A stretch of 64,000 nt of DNA, from the NCBI GenBank assembly GCA_902702965.1, contig CACRXP010000163.1, positions 332,799 through 396,798 of the forward strand, in the 5' to 3' direction. Below are positions 59,801 to 64,000 of the stretch, one piece after another. The stretch is from Spirometra erinaceieuropaei. Taxonomy: Eukaryota > Platyhelminthes > Cestoda > Diphyllobothriidea > Diphyllobothriidae. The notes under the pieces were generated by a model. That model was not told the DNA's origin. It made no database searches and saw only the letters and a program-made list of their open reading frames with translations. The translations under genes and the position numbers were made by a program. Within the stretch, counting starts at the first letter, position 1. Every line of letters begins with the position of its first letter.

Positions 59801-61948
59801 ACCACAGGGTACAAAAATGCATCACAAACCGACCGGTGTCCGCAATGAGCGACCGAATCCTGCACAGCAAAGACCGACTAGCCAATAAGTGGACCGAAAT
59901 TATACGTGTCAAATGGAGCAAAAACGAAGGACCCGGCTTCGTGTGCACAAAAGTGGTCTTTCGATGGGGAGACGCATCATGTCTTGCGGCTGGTCAGCCC
60001 AGAATGAAATCACACCTCCAAGGATTTGGAAGCCAGCACGATTTGAGAGGTGATAAGGACGAGGGAATCAGATGAGGAGGCGTTGAGCCCCGCCTATCCC
60101 GCCTCCTCAGTCACATGCAACATGACTGAGGGATGAAGACCAGGCCTGGGATTGGCGAGTGCCAACAAGGTCAAAGCAGCCCTTGCCAGGAACAGAGTTC
60201 GATAATGAGCATCATATCACCGCGTTCGAATTACTTTTCTAATCGGCCTTAGCCCACTTTCCTGATAGACCGAACAAAATGTTTGAATGTTCAAGACGAC
60301 AAACCCACCACCGTGGTGCTAAGCCAGTCGTACCTATCCATACGAACAGACTCCCTGTGTTGCGTATATTCCCATAAGGTGGACTTAGTCATCCACCATC
60401 GCAAACGGCGACATCTTTCGTGTGCTGCGCGTAGCGGGCGCAGCACTGGTGGTCGTGAAATTAATCTTCAGCGAAGCACACTTGCGCAGCATCTGTCGCA
60501 TTCTCTCCCTCATCCACGAGGCTCCGATGGCAAAACAAAATTAAGACGACTAGAGGTGGGTTCGGGCGCAGTGGCTGACCATGCTGAACAGGCATCCAAT
60601 CGTGCCACACACCAGTGCGCGATGTATCCGGCTTTCACAGGACGGTTCGTATCTGAAATCAGTGAGAGACCACATTAAAAAGGAGGCACTGATCCTGACT
60701 CTCAGTCCTCCAGCAATTCACCCCACATACGCCCGCAGTACCGACTCTGAGAACCAAGTCATCCGATCAGTTGGCAGCCCTCCAATCAAGCGTGCAGATG
60801 GATGCCCGGGGTCGGCCCGACTCTCTCCAGCGCCAGCCGGCTGTCTGAGTCTGTCAACCGTCTGGTGTGGGGGTTGGGAGCAACGACTGAGGAGGTAAGA
60901 CAGCTAATCTACCAATTAATATATCAGGATACAACAAAGAGCATGATTCTGATATGCGTGAGAGGTGCATGCTCTTGAATGCAATGCTCAGCTCTGATCT
61001 AGCATATGTGAGGGTCACAAAGGCCACATTTAAATAAGTAAGCCTGGTCAAAACACTTTGGACTTTTAGGTAGAAGTTGTGTGGTTATTTTGAGTTTTGG
61101 TAAACAGCCGCTCATGTTAGCCAATAGAGCTAAAACTATGTGTATGCATGAAGAACCCCGAAGAAAACGAAGAAGAATGGACGTTATCCGAAACCTCGAA
61201 GTTTTGCATAATATCCACGACACCATCCATTCGGAATTTCGGTAACCCTTGGTGAAAAATATAAAAGACTGCAGCGGTTCATTTCACTATGGAGAAGCTA
61301 GAAGCATGAACGTTGACAAGTGAGTTACCAAAATTCTTATTACAAGGAAAAGGATAAAATATTCGACTCAACGAACTTACCATTACCAAGTTTCCTGGAC
61401 CGTAGTAACTGGGTATTTTGACACCAAAAAGGCCGCTCATCTGACTTGCGAGTATATGAAATCCCGAAGCACATGTAAATCCGCTGATGAGAGGTCCTGA
61501 GAGATAGGTTACAAGAAATCCCAGCTGCAGAAGACCCATGCTCAACTAAAATTCAGCAGCATTGAATGGAAGGCGCGAAATGAGTTTGATTAAACGTGGT
61601 TCAAATGTATATTTGCGATTTGTTGGAGACTAAATTTGTAGTAGATGGCGTAAAATACCTTTGGAAAAAATGCACTTTTACAGGAAGGAGTCGTAATTGA
61701 CCTCAGTTGTTACTCCAAATATGTATACAACCCGCTCCAATTAAGACAAGGCTTAAGTCAGAGCCTAAGAGAACAAAAACAAACCTGGACGAGACCTATT
61801 GACAGCGTAAGCATAATAGCCACTTGGAGACGAAATGCTGATTCCTCCTCAGACATTGCTCCAGACGTAACATTTTCCGGTTGGCTGAAACTGCTTGCAA
61901 GCCGATTCACGGGTGAGGAAAATAGCAGAGATGACAGGGAGAAAGTGC
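23556..61948 (-). CDS. SLC26/SulP anion transporter gene, 12 coding exons found, 5' end unresolved
   Basis: Exons in transcript order: 61948-61785, 61545-61381, 57082-56927, 47381-47299, 47258-47111, 45200-45087, 43622-43545, 41209-41114, 39050-38874, 38069-37809, 24252-24139, 23858-23556. Each has AG/GT borders and frame is kept at every join, giving about 618 residues. Core marks: LGFLVTYLSGPLISGF, FGVKIPSYYGP, FKFPIPAEILIVAVATIVS, VGEIPRGLPVPTVPSF, GYDVLYNQELVALGICN-IFGSFF, ALARSTVVV and LVVFLATCFIDIPIGLVSG. A STAS domain follows (IRFDGPVYFASAESF, ILDASSWLFIDTVGI) with the charged intervening loop usual for SLC26. The family exchanges sulfate, chloride, bicarbonate, iodide or oxalate; which one here cannot be told. 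The first ~100-150 residues, including the first membrane helices, are not placed. Confidence 0.93.
23859..24138 (-). other. Last SLC26 intron
   Basis: A 280-bp intron, GTAAGC...TATTATCCAG, with no repeat that I recognise. Confidence 0.85.
24139..24252 (-). CDS. SLC26 exon: STAS core after the intervening loop
   Basis: A 114-nt, 38-codon exon between TTTTTATTTAG and GTAAGC, phases 0/0. It encodes RYIILDASSWLFIDTVGIR, the conserved beta-strand, loop and helix of STAS. It is separated from the previous exon by a 13.6-kb intron. Confidence 0.92.
24670..24840. repeat. MITE-A, copy 1
   Basis: Terminal inverted repeats are built on CAGGTGGCCCTGGGCTAAATT at the left and its complement (GGAATTTAGCCTGCGGTCGC) at the right. 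The interior is rich in CTAA/CCCTAA words. The unit is about 170 bp without coding capacity. The same plan recurs at 33.2, 34.3, 37.0 and 57.2 kb. Confidence 0.75.
25590..25915 (-). repeat. R1 dispersed repeat, copy 3
   Basis: Reverse-oriented R1 with GATGCTGTGCAAGTCTACA, CACTATAAACTAATTCACAC, AGTCACCGTCCCTGCTCCA and CGACGGTCAGACTGTCGTG. Extra sequence from about 25430 is shared with copy 4 (TTGCAGGCGTTATCGGA, AATGCCAACATT), so the full unit may be nearer 500 bp. Confidence 0.75.
26430..26710. repeat. Possible single arm of an FB1-like element
   Basis: Words such as TAGAAAATCAAGTCCTTCTCG and TACTTGAAACAAGGTT echo the FB1 interior. No inverted partner is apparent nearby. I hold this weakly. 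Confidence 0.3.
26880..27295 (-). repeat. R1 dispersed repeat, copy 4
   Basis: Reverse-oriented and about 400 bp, sharing GGCAGGCGTTATCGGAA, AATGCCAACATT, GATGCTGCGCAAATTACTA and CACACGGTGGACATCGTCG with copy 3 and others. It faces copy 5 in inverted orientation. Confidence 0.72.
27540..27790 (+). repeat. R1 dispersed repeat, copy 5
   Basis: Forward R1: GACAGTTCGACCGTCC, GTATGTTCCACAGCAGGG, AGTAAGGACGGTGACTTGC, GGCTTGCGCCGCGTCTACC and AGGTGGCTAACACGGCGC. It lies about 250 bp from copy 4 in opposite orientation. Confidence 0.75.
27835..28015 (-). repeat. tRNA-derived SINE, copy 1
   Basis: On the - strand it begins with an A box (GTGGTCTAATGGTTAGGG) and a B-box-like TAGGTTCAAAGGTC. The shared body follows: GGCTGCCGACAACTGATAAA, CCAGAAATATCCATCCCAGT and CACCCCTGTCTCTG. 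Head-body order and the body words match copies at 29.2, 42.0, 52.6 and 56.2 kb. Confidence 0.75.
28057..29025. repeat. FB1 palindromic foldback element, copy D (best preserved)
   Basis: Ends are CTAACTCATGA and its complement. The first ~200 bp of each arm match at well over 90% by eye: GTTGTGAAATTAATCATCA, TCAGTTACCTCAGGATGCCG, GCTCTCGCATGAACTTC, GCCGCATGCAAAAATAACGC and ATAAAATGACTACTTAA. The match goes on with more drift to near the centre, so the ~970 bp is essentially one hairpin with ~480-bp arms. No ORF and no transposase. Confidence 0.85.
29130..29320 (+). repeat. tRNA-derived SINE, copy 2
   Basis: The head has an A-box-like CCGTCTCAATTGGTAGGGC. The body is GGCTGGCTGACTAGGGCTGA, TAAGCCAGAAATGGTCATCC and CAGTCTCCCCTATCTTTGT, and it ends near CATTACCGACACC. 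Orientation is opposite to copy 1 on the other side of FB1 copy D. Confidence 0.75.
29330..31110 (+). pseudogene. Decayed RTE-like LINE fragment
   Basis: Broken frames give the usual order of a non-LTR element. First is a pre-RT linker (RLQNFIHATTNEVFRQAHK, 29610-29819). Next is an RT-start block (AMQQMSTLKPLAAYLIPT...LFKHEDS near 30150-30230), where related elements read xQLSTxKAPGxDAIPAEIYKHG. Then come LVYGSEVW near 30790-30810, and QVLESAGRLKMHVVMR and PERLC near 30890-31010, which resemble the C-terminal tail. Many stops and deletions; the catalytic part is missing. Not functional. Confidence 0.7.
31130..31525 (+). pseudogene. Second RTE-like LINE fragment carrying the RT catalytic box
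   Basis: A frame near 31370-31470 reads RNLLFADDCALNNTTESILQ, the RT motif with FADD. This region should come before the C-terminal tail seen at 30.8-31.0 kb. Here it follows it, so this is a separate copy or a rearranged piece. Confidence 0.65.
31526..33180. other. Intronic stretch without recognised element
   Basis: GC-rich from 31850 to 32350 and AT-richer afterwards. Frames at 31609-31863 and 31877-32341 overlap on both strands and show no motif I know. I cannot assign it. Confidence 0.35.
33205..33375. repeat. MITE-A, copy 2
   Basis: Inverted ends CAGTTGGCCATGTGCTAAAT and, at the right, ACATAGCGTAAGGCCACCCG flank a core with ATTAGGGTTAGGG and AGGATTAGGGTTAAGG. The core is in the opposite reading sense to copies 1 and 3. 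Confidence 0.75.
33665..33930 (+). repeat. R1 dispersed repeat, copy 6
   Basis: Clear forward copy: CGACAGTTTGACCGTCGTG, GTACACCGTGTGCTCCACAG, GTGAAGTAGTTTATAGTGAG, CTTGCGCAGCATCTACCACC, ACCTAGGTGCACCACCATACC and a terminal TTTTTACCAACAACAGG. Confidence 0.8.
34320..34480. repeat. MITE-A, copy 3
   Basis: Left end ACAGGTGGCCTTGTGTCAAA, right end complement at GGAATTCTGCGCAAGGTCACC. The core has CTAACC and CCCT words. It directly abuts the candidate 5' terminus of the Helitron relic. Confidence 0.75.
35593..35674 (-). tRNA. tRNA-like sequence inside the Helitron relic (probable pseudogene)
   Basis: Acceptor GGCCTCG pairs with TGAGGCG except for the first base. The D arm (GCTC...GAGC) and T arm (GTGGG TTCGAAT CCCAC) are perfect. 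The anticodon arm is damaged, with only four pairs, and the variable region is 13 nt. The isotype cannot be assigned. It lies between the two helicase halves, a place where normal Helitrons have none. Confidence 0.55.
36084..36638 (+). pseudogene. Helitron helicase C-terminal remnant
   Basis: A 184-residue open stretch containing Pif1-type helicase motifs: the LRNINQPKLCNGTRL block, the VEATILTGTFKGE block and RLAFAITTNKA. A TAG replaces the Gln of the conserved NKAQGQSLE motif. The same frame resumes after it as GQSLELCSLDL and LCVACSRVGKPDSLYICT. One nonsense change therefore separates it from the last motif. Confidence 0.88.
36985..37125. repeat. MITE-A, copy 4
   Basis: Left ACAGATGGCCTTGCACTAAG, right TGATTTAGCGCCAAGACGCC with a GGATTAGGGTTTGGAGGG core. 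It lies just past the Helitron relic, so the relic is bracketed by two MITE-A copies. Confidence 0.7.
37809..38069 (-). CDS. SLC26 exon: first half of STAS and the intervening loop
   Basis: A 261-nt exon (87 codons) after CCATTCCCTGCGCAG, ending TCC|GTGAGT, phases 0/0. LEEVDKIKIIRFDGPVYFAS starts the STAS fold, SFQNTIYRLSGLDPSKTKRR follows, then a basic and acidic loop typical of SLC26 STAS domains. Confidence 0.92.
38282..38613 (+). repeat. MITE-B, copy 1
   Basis: Ends GATGTGGTCTGGCAGCCCC and, reversed, GATGTGGTTTGGCAGCCCC form ~20-bp terminal inverted repeats. The interior holds AGGTGGAGCCGGGGAACGC, GACGAGGTCAAGTAG, then a stretch of CCCTAACC/CCTAA words. About 330 bp, no ORF. It sits in a SLC26 intron. 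Confidence 0.82.
38874..39050 (-). CDS. SLC26 exon: last membrane helices into the STAS linker
   Basis: 177 nt, 59 codons, phases 0/0, between CGTACTTTTAG and GTTAGC. LIWLVVFLATCFIDIPIGLV is followed by SGFGFSLLTIVYRSQ, a family hallmark, and the GDTGLYSELRRFDK linker. Confidence 0.93.
39880..40545 (-). mobile_element. Penelope-like element 3' part: GIY-YIG endonuclease remnant and terminal repeat
   Basis: A - strand frame reads SVIYQIWCSCEQSNYVGETGRL (about 40533-40460), the two halves of a GIY-YIG nuclease core. One stop follows (TGA where Arg is expected), then IAEHAAAMRRGDASS and, in the next frame, ELFESWFSGSQSINKHNDLQLPY (near 40324-40240). Other PLEs read SINRHIDLP at the last position. 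The terminal part at 39908-39952 carries a hammerhead-like motif. Inactive. Confidence 0.85.
39908..39952 (-). ncRNA. Hammerhead ribozyme-like motif in PLE terminus
   Basis: On the - strand: core CTGATGA (39945-39939), then a six-pair stem GGGTTC/GAATTC with a six-base loop, core GAAA (39919-39916), then the two-pair palindrome ACGT and C before AGGCC. PLEs are known to carry small type-I hammerheads with a very short stem III. Stem I pairing is imperfect here, so activity is doubtful. Confidence 0.6.
41114..41209 (-). CDS. SLC26 exon: amphipathic helix region
   Basis: 96 nt, 32 codons, phases 0/0, CACGTCTAG|...|GTAAGT. AVLSSVIVVALTSTF then KDLKKLWKVSICDA, the segment preceding the LVVFLATC helix in the family. 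Confidence 0.92.
41870..42050 (+). repeat. tRNA-derived SINE, copy 3 (diverged)
   Basis: Head with GTCGTTCAAATGGTAGTG as a weak A box. The body has AACTGACGACGGTCAA, CATCCAGATTTCCC and TTATCTTTGTCC. It ends CTTACCGACACC, the same end word as copy 2. Confidence 0.6.
43545..43622 (-). CDS. SLC26 exon: membrane helix
   Basis: 78 nt, 26 codons, phases 0/0, GCATTTTAG|...|GTACTT. It encodes IASLVSCIIILFILYVIGPY then LASLPQ, the helix followed by the conserved LPQAVL turn formed across the next join. Confidence 0.92.
45087..45200 (-). CDS. SLC26 exon: NQELxALGxxNxFGS block
   Basis: 114 nt, 38 codons, phases 0/0, TATTTCTAG|...|GTAATG. ELVALGICNIFGSFF and ALARSTVVVSVG correspond to the conserved substrate-site region of SulP proteins. 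Confidence 0.93.
45606..45675 (-). tRNA. tRNA-like pseudogene in a SLC26 intron
   Basis: The - strand has TTAGCTGGTGAAGC (A box side) and TGTTCGATTCC (B box) at tRNA spacing, and GGAGGCC before the T arm. Acceptor pairing is poor. Isotype not assignable; it may be a decayed SINE head. Confidence 0.4.
47111..47258 (-). CDS. SLC26 exon: LPVPTVPSF block and following helix
   Basis: 148 nt, starting with the last base of a split Gly codon, then LPVPTVPSFGMFNEVVGDIF, a membrane helix and EYGYDVLYNQ|GTACGT. Joined to the previous exon it restores PRGLPVP. Confidence 0.93.
47259..47298 (-). other. 40-nt mini-intron in the SLC26 gene
   Basis: GTAAAATG...TTTTTTATAG, phase 2. Reading through breaks the frame; removing it restores the conserved PRGLPVP motif. 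Confidence 0.85.
47299..47381 (-). CDS. SLC26 exon: segment before the LPVP block
   Basis: 83 nt after TATTCCCTTTCAG: VAVATIVSTFAHLNERYGVK, VGEIPR and two bases of Gly. This is the family's extended segment that ends in the GxxPxGLP motif. Confidence 0.92.
47935..49075 (+). pseudogene. Penelope-like element reverse transcriptase remnant
   Basis: Frames read LETQLKNLINQ, RPDKGSGVVLMDRANYITK (47992-48327), two stops, then IPRLYGLPKSHHDGTPVR, FLLDVSSLFTKVSVTETVNYL and YKQIDGVAEDSPLSPLLAN (48358-48820). After a frameshift comes LRYYGRYVDNIFAI. These are PLE RT motifs in order. The catalytic YVDD is YVDN and DGVAMGSPLG has become DGVAEDSPLS. Dead copy. A tail near 48940-49080 (GQAFRVVYKLL, LYKPVLCAQKK) may belong to the same or another element. 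Confidence 0.9.
49465..49560 (+). repeat. R1 dispersed repeat, copy 7 (partial)
   Basis: GTGATGTCCATCGTGTGCCCC and GATGGCTTACATGTGGA match the R1 start. The remainder has been lost or diverged into C-rich sequence. Confidence 0.5.
50361..50668 (+). repeat. MITE-B, copy 2
   Basis: Ends GATGTGGTTTGGTAGCCCC and, reversed, GATGTGGTTTAGTAGTCCC. The interior matches copy 1 (GGGGCCGGGGAACACACAG, GACGAGGTCAAGTAG) and has the CCCTAA/CCCCAA-type core. Same orientation as copy 1. Confidence 0.82.
52062..52107 (-). ncRNA. Hammerhead-like motif, left PLE arm
   Basis: CTGATGA (52100-52094) and the stem II arms are kept. The second core is GAAG instead of GAAA and stem II is weakened. A decayed sister of the right-arm motif. 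Confidence 0.5.
52423..52467 (+). ncRNA. Hammerhead-like motif, right PLE arm
   Basis: Core CTGATGC (52429-52435, last base altered from A). Stem II GAACTC/GAGTTC is perfect over six pairs with a six-base loop. GAAA at 52455-52458, a two-pair palindromic stem III AGCT, cleavage-site A at 52462, and AGGC pairs with GTCT as stem I. Only the C for A9 argues against activity. Confidence 0.65.
52590..52669 (-). repeat. tRNA-derived SINE, copy 4 (head in gap)
   Basis: Body words GACAAAGACAAGGGAGACTG, GAATGGCCATTTCTGGCTTA and GCCGTCGTCAGCCAG are seen here as the complement strand and match copy 5 almost base for base. The expected tRNA head falls in the following N gap. Confidence 0.75.
52670..52760. 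other. Assembly gap (91 N)
   Basis: Run of N interrupting SINE copy 4. Confidence 0.95.
53330..53580 (-). repeat. R1 dispersed repeat, copy 8
   Basis: Reverse copy: GGTCGTGTGCGGCACGCG, CGGTCTTCTTGACTCTATCC, TGTAAGCTAATTCACGCG, GCACACGGTGGACATAGTCG. Confidence 0.7.
55880..56460. repeat. Direct repeat pair flanking a SINE
   Basis: About 150 bp at 55895-56045 recurs at 56312-56455 at roughly 70% identity: TTTGAGG..CA.ATCAGTGGT, GCGTGAGTNNNGTGCTGG-like words, GCAATTTACCGAGTTGTTCAG. SINE copy 5 lies between them. Confidence 0.55.
56120..56300 (-). repeat. tRNA-derived SINE, copy 5
   Basis: On the - strand the A box is GTTGCCCAGTGGTTAGAGGC. The B-box-like GGTCGCAAATACG follows, then GGCTGACGACAACTAATAAG, CCAGAAATGGTCATTCCAG and TCTCCCTTGTCTTTGTCGG. 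This is the best copy for defining head and body together. Confidence 0.8.
56927..57082 (-). CDS. SLC26 exon: helix and FPIPAEILI block
   Basis: 156 nt, 52 codons, phases 0/0, TTGATTTTAG|...|GTACGT. TNIATLVISIICIAVLYLF is a membrane helix; FKFPIPAEILI joins VAVATIVS in the next exon to give the family's PxPxExxxV motif. Confidence 0.92.
57195..57325. repeat. MITE-A, copy 5 (diverged)
   Basis: Ends GCTCTAAATTCC and GCGAGGCCATCTAGAGTACG keep the MITE-A pattern with a short, weakly TTAG-rich core. Confidence 0.45.
57537..57816 (-). repeat. MITE-B, copy 3
   Basis: Reverse orientation: GATGTGGTTATGTAGCCCC, TTAGGGGTTAAGGTTAGGGG, ACTACTTGGCCTCGTCGTC, CCTTCCCCGGCCCACC and CAGGTGGGGCTACAGAACCG with CATC at the end. 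The core is in TTAGGG sense because the element is inverted. Confidence 0.82.
60385..60600 (+). repeat. R1 dispersed repeat, copy 9
   Basis: CGCAAACGGCGACATCTTTC, GTGTGCTGCGCGTAGCGGG, CACTTGCGCAGCATCTGTCG, CATTCTCTCCCTCATCC and AGACGACTAGAGGTGGG follow the R1 order. Confidence 0.65.
61381..61545 (-). CDS. SLC26 exon: SGPLISGF block
   Basis: 165 nt, 55 codons, phases 0/0, GAATTTTAG|...|GTAAGT. LGFLVTYLSGPLISGF is the SulP signature region; FGVKIPSYYGPGNLVM ends the exon. Confidence 0.94.
61785..61948 (-). CDS. SLC26 exon: TM3-like start and first extracellular loop
   Basis: 164 nt. It starts with two bases of a split codon, then TFSLSSLLFSSPVNRLASSF, where relatives have GTFAxxSLM. A polar loop with QPENVTSG follows (NVT is a possible glycosylation site), then AIMLTLSIGLVQ|GTTTGT. 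The acceptor CATTGAAG has only a modest pyrimidine tract, so the 5' border is the least sure of the set. Confidence 0.82.
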
Positions 61949-64000
61949 CTTCAATGTCAACAAAAAGGGTTTTAAAATTACTTTAAAATACGGATATATT
62001 TCAGTTGACCACGGTAACAAAGAGTGAATTAGCGAGCGAGAAGCATAGTAATAAAAATATCAGAGCTGAAACTTAAAGTTACTATAATTAAGATTGACCT
62101 AAATTCGACTTCCTAGTTAGCAAGTACGCTAGGACTTTTGCGATGTGAAGGCAATTTTTCTCTTTTTATCGCTGTCCACTGAAGGCGCAAAAGTGTACAA
62201 ATGATAATGCACTCTAAAGTGGAACCTTGGACTTCAGCATGTCAGTGCCAATGTTCGCAGGGAATATCATATTTAACACTTAAAGAAACCGACCAATGTA
62301 CATCATTTGAGGGCCCGTTTGGGCTTTTGCGTCTTCAGTAGTTGGACGAATAGGCGGTTGGACGAAGTCAAGCTCGTCATAAAAAGTAGTACGCTAGGGA
62401 TATTTAAAGAACCAACTTCCTTTTGCAAAGCATGTTTTCCCTGAAAAGTTATCTCATTACTTGGGATGATATTCTAAAAAAATATTTGCCGGTCAGTCTA
62501 AGGCCTAAGGCCATGGAGAGTAGAGTTTTGGATAGCCTAAAACAAAGGCTAGTCACGAATAATTAGACTCGCACGTTCAGTAATCATTTGTCGAAAAGCC
62601 GCGACGAAGTTGTCAGGGCGCATATAGCTGAGGCCTAGCACACAGACCGCCATGTAAAATATGGCAAAGACGGATGGTGCTACTGTGACAGGACAACTAA
62701 GAACAGACATTAAAACGGTTCCCTTGCCATCAACATTTAAAAGGTTTCCCTGCTATCATAAAATAAGGAGTTTGAGGAGATAACCTCAAGAAGGAAATCT
62801 ACGACGCTGTTGCGGACACGCCTACGCTTGCAAATTCCAAAATACCTAATAAAATTCGAGTTCACAGAGATCGAGTCCGTATCAAATACAGATTAAGGAC
62901 TTGAAGAAATTCCTGTTCAAAGCTTGAGTTATTGATGCAGCAAGCAAGGAGGATTAGACAAAATCCACCAACCAGTCAAATGATTGAAAATTCTGTGTTT
63001 GGGAACACCTCATGTCCAAATTCTGTTGAAAATGATCTCATCTAACTTCCAATTCATTGGTTAGGATAAGCAGTGACAATTCAGCTCAAAGAGTCTTCTG
63101 ACCAGTACGTGAGTAGAAGACAATGATAGCAACAGCGAAAGTGATAAAGACGGTGGAAGTGATTGTTGTGACAAAATATGTAGAGGGAGCAACTGTGCAT
63201 TCTCCAAACAGCACTAACCTGGTTTAGACTGCGATATAATTTACAAAATTACAAACTGGTGGAATGCATGTTTAGTAATCATTTCGTAAATGGTTTCCAT
63301 TCACGAACGTCAACTACAATCAGGCTCAGAGTCCACCACTTACCAAACTGGCTTATTCCCATTCGTCTTCTGTTTAGTTGGCTCCTGCGACTGAGGGCCA
63401 GCTAGAATATGTATTCAGAGGTCGATGTACCATCTGTGATGGTGACATTCGATTTCATCAAAAACAGGACCTGTTTAGTGCTAATGACGTGGTGCATGAC
63501 ATAAAACTGTGGAAAAGTTCGGAGGCACAAGTTTTCGGACACCGTAGCTTTACCATGTCAGTAGTAGACAAAACTAAGTTTCTCTTTCGTGGTACAGGAC
63601 GGCTTTGAGCCCAGTGATAGTACTGCAGGCACTCTCAGAGGAAGGCGAACACGTGCATTAAAAGTGGCAATTTAGGATGAGTCAATGACAGTGGCCGCCT
63701 TATATCCCATTATCGTGTGTGCTCGTGGTTCCCAACTATTCGGAGGGTTGATAATTTGCCTTCCATGTAGGAGGCGGTTTCTTATATCCGTTATCCGTAA
63801 GGACAAAAAAATTATTCAGTAATAGCAGTTTTTCTACATAAAACTCACCAATTTACTAACTTCACAGGTAGGCAGGTTAAAGACTACTGTCACTAACAAC
63901 TAAACCCACCTTTCTGGTATCAGTAACGAAGACCACGTACCGAAGACCGGCTGGAACACACATCTGAATCTTAACGTTCCGGAGACTGTAGTTCCAGATC
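61949..64000 (-). other. Upstream part of the SLC26 gene, exons unresolved
   Basis: The missing N-terminus should lie here or past the window. Two short - strand frames encode hydrophobic helices: 62560-62690 (APSVFAIFYMAVCVLGLSY) and 63100-63200 (APSTYFVTTITSTVFITFAV). Each has an AG before and a GT after, and each is phase 1 at both ends. A third frame at 63912-63998 ends in AGAAAG|GTGGGT. None shows the SRHIS motif expected just upstream of the TFSLSS exon, so I leave them as candidates. Confidence 0.35.

Larger units (their letters stand above)
57083..61380 (-). other. SLC26 intron, 4.3 kb
   Basis: GTAAGT...GATTTTAG. Contains MITE-A copy 5, MITE-B copy 3 and an R1 copy at 60.4 kb. A GAGGAGGCG...CGCCTCCTC hairpin sits at about 60073-60110. 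Nothing else assigned between 57820 and 60380. Confidence 0.75.

Noticed and set aside
63378..63608. 76-residue + strand frame with a CTICDGD motif
   Set aside because: Looked like a zinc-knuckle at first, but only two Cys are present, no domain fits and there are no splice sites around it.
1..64000. CRISPR arrays, operons, prophage or a bacterial defence system
   Set aside because: Repeats are dispersed and inverted rather than regularly spaced, genes have spliceosomal introns, and no bacterial-type gene packing is present.

Overview
This is a repeat-rich, intron-rich eukaryotic contig, most likely from a parasitic flatworm and probably a cestode of the Diphyllobothrium/Spirometra/Schistocephalus type. 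That placement is an inference. It rests on large introns, long runs of decayed retroelements, a CR1-like LINE, Penelope-like elements (PLEs) with hammerhead-like ends, a tRNA-derived SINE and several foldback/MITE families. There are no prokaryotic signals. Three assembly gaps (N) fall at 13616, 18862-19116 and 52670-52760.

Two host genes can be read. (1) A membrane-bound O-acyltransferase of the MBOAT1/2 lysophospholipid acyltransferase type lies on the + strand. It has two coding exons, 6984-8057 and 9398-10057, joined by clean phase-0 GTGAGT...CACGCAG splice sites, and about 577 residues. It carries the family Asn and His motifs. (2) An SLC26/SulP anion transporter lies on the - strand and occupies almost the whole right side, 23556-61948. 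I could place 12 coding exons, splice site by splice site, and every junction keeps frame. They give about 618 residues: most of the transmembrane core plus the complete STAS domain. The N-terminal ~100-150 residues (first membrane segments) are not securely placed; they lie in the last 2 kb or beyond 64000.

Layout: 1-6.5 kb is non-coding with two palindromic foldback elements and a dispersed repeat. 6.5-10.5 kb is the MBOAT gene. 10.5-13.5 kb has no secure gene. 13.6-17.4 kb is an almost intact CR1-like LINE (two overlapping ORFs, - strand) cut at its 3' end by an N, with a tRNA-like sequence head-to-head at its 5' end. 18.3-18.9 kb is a PLE fragment running into a gap. 20.5-23.1 kb holds two more palindromes. 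From 23.5 kb rightward the SLC26 introns are packed with mobile DNA. The 13.6-kb intron that splits the STAS domain alone holds several dispersed-repeat copies, a palindrome, two SINEs, decayed RTE-like LINE pieces and a Helitron relic. Other introns contain PLE fragments (39.9-40.5, 47.9-49.1, 52.0-52.5 kb), more SINEs and two MITE families whose cores resemble degenerate telomere repeat.

The two host genes are not evidently linked in function: one remodels phospholipids in the ER, the other moves anions across a membrane. The most interesting material is the repeat biology: near-perfect kilobase-scale palindromes, hammerhead-like motifs in PLE ends, a SINE family with diverging tRNA heads, and TIR elements with TTAGGG-like interiors.
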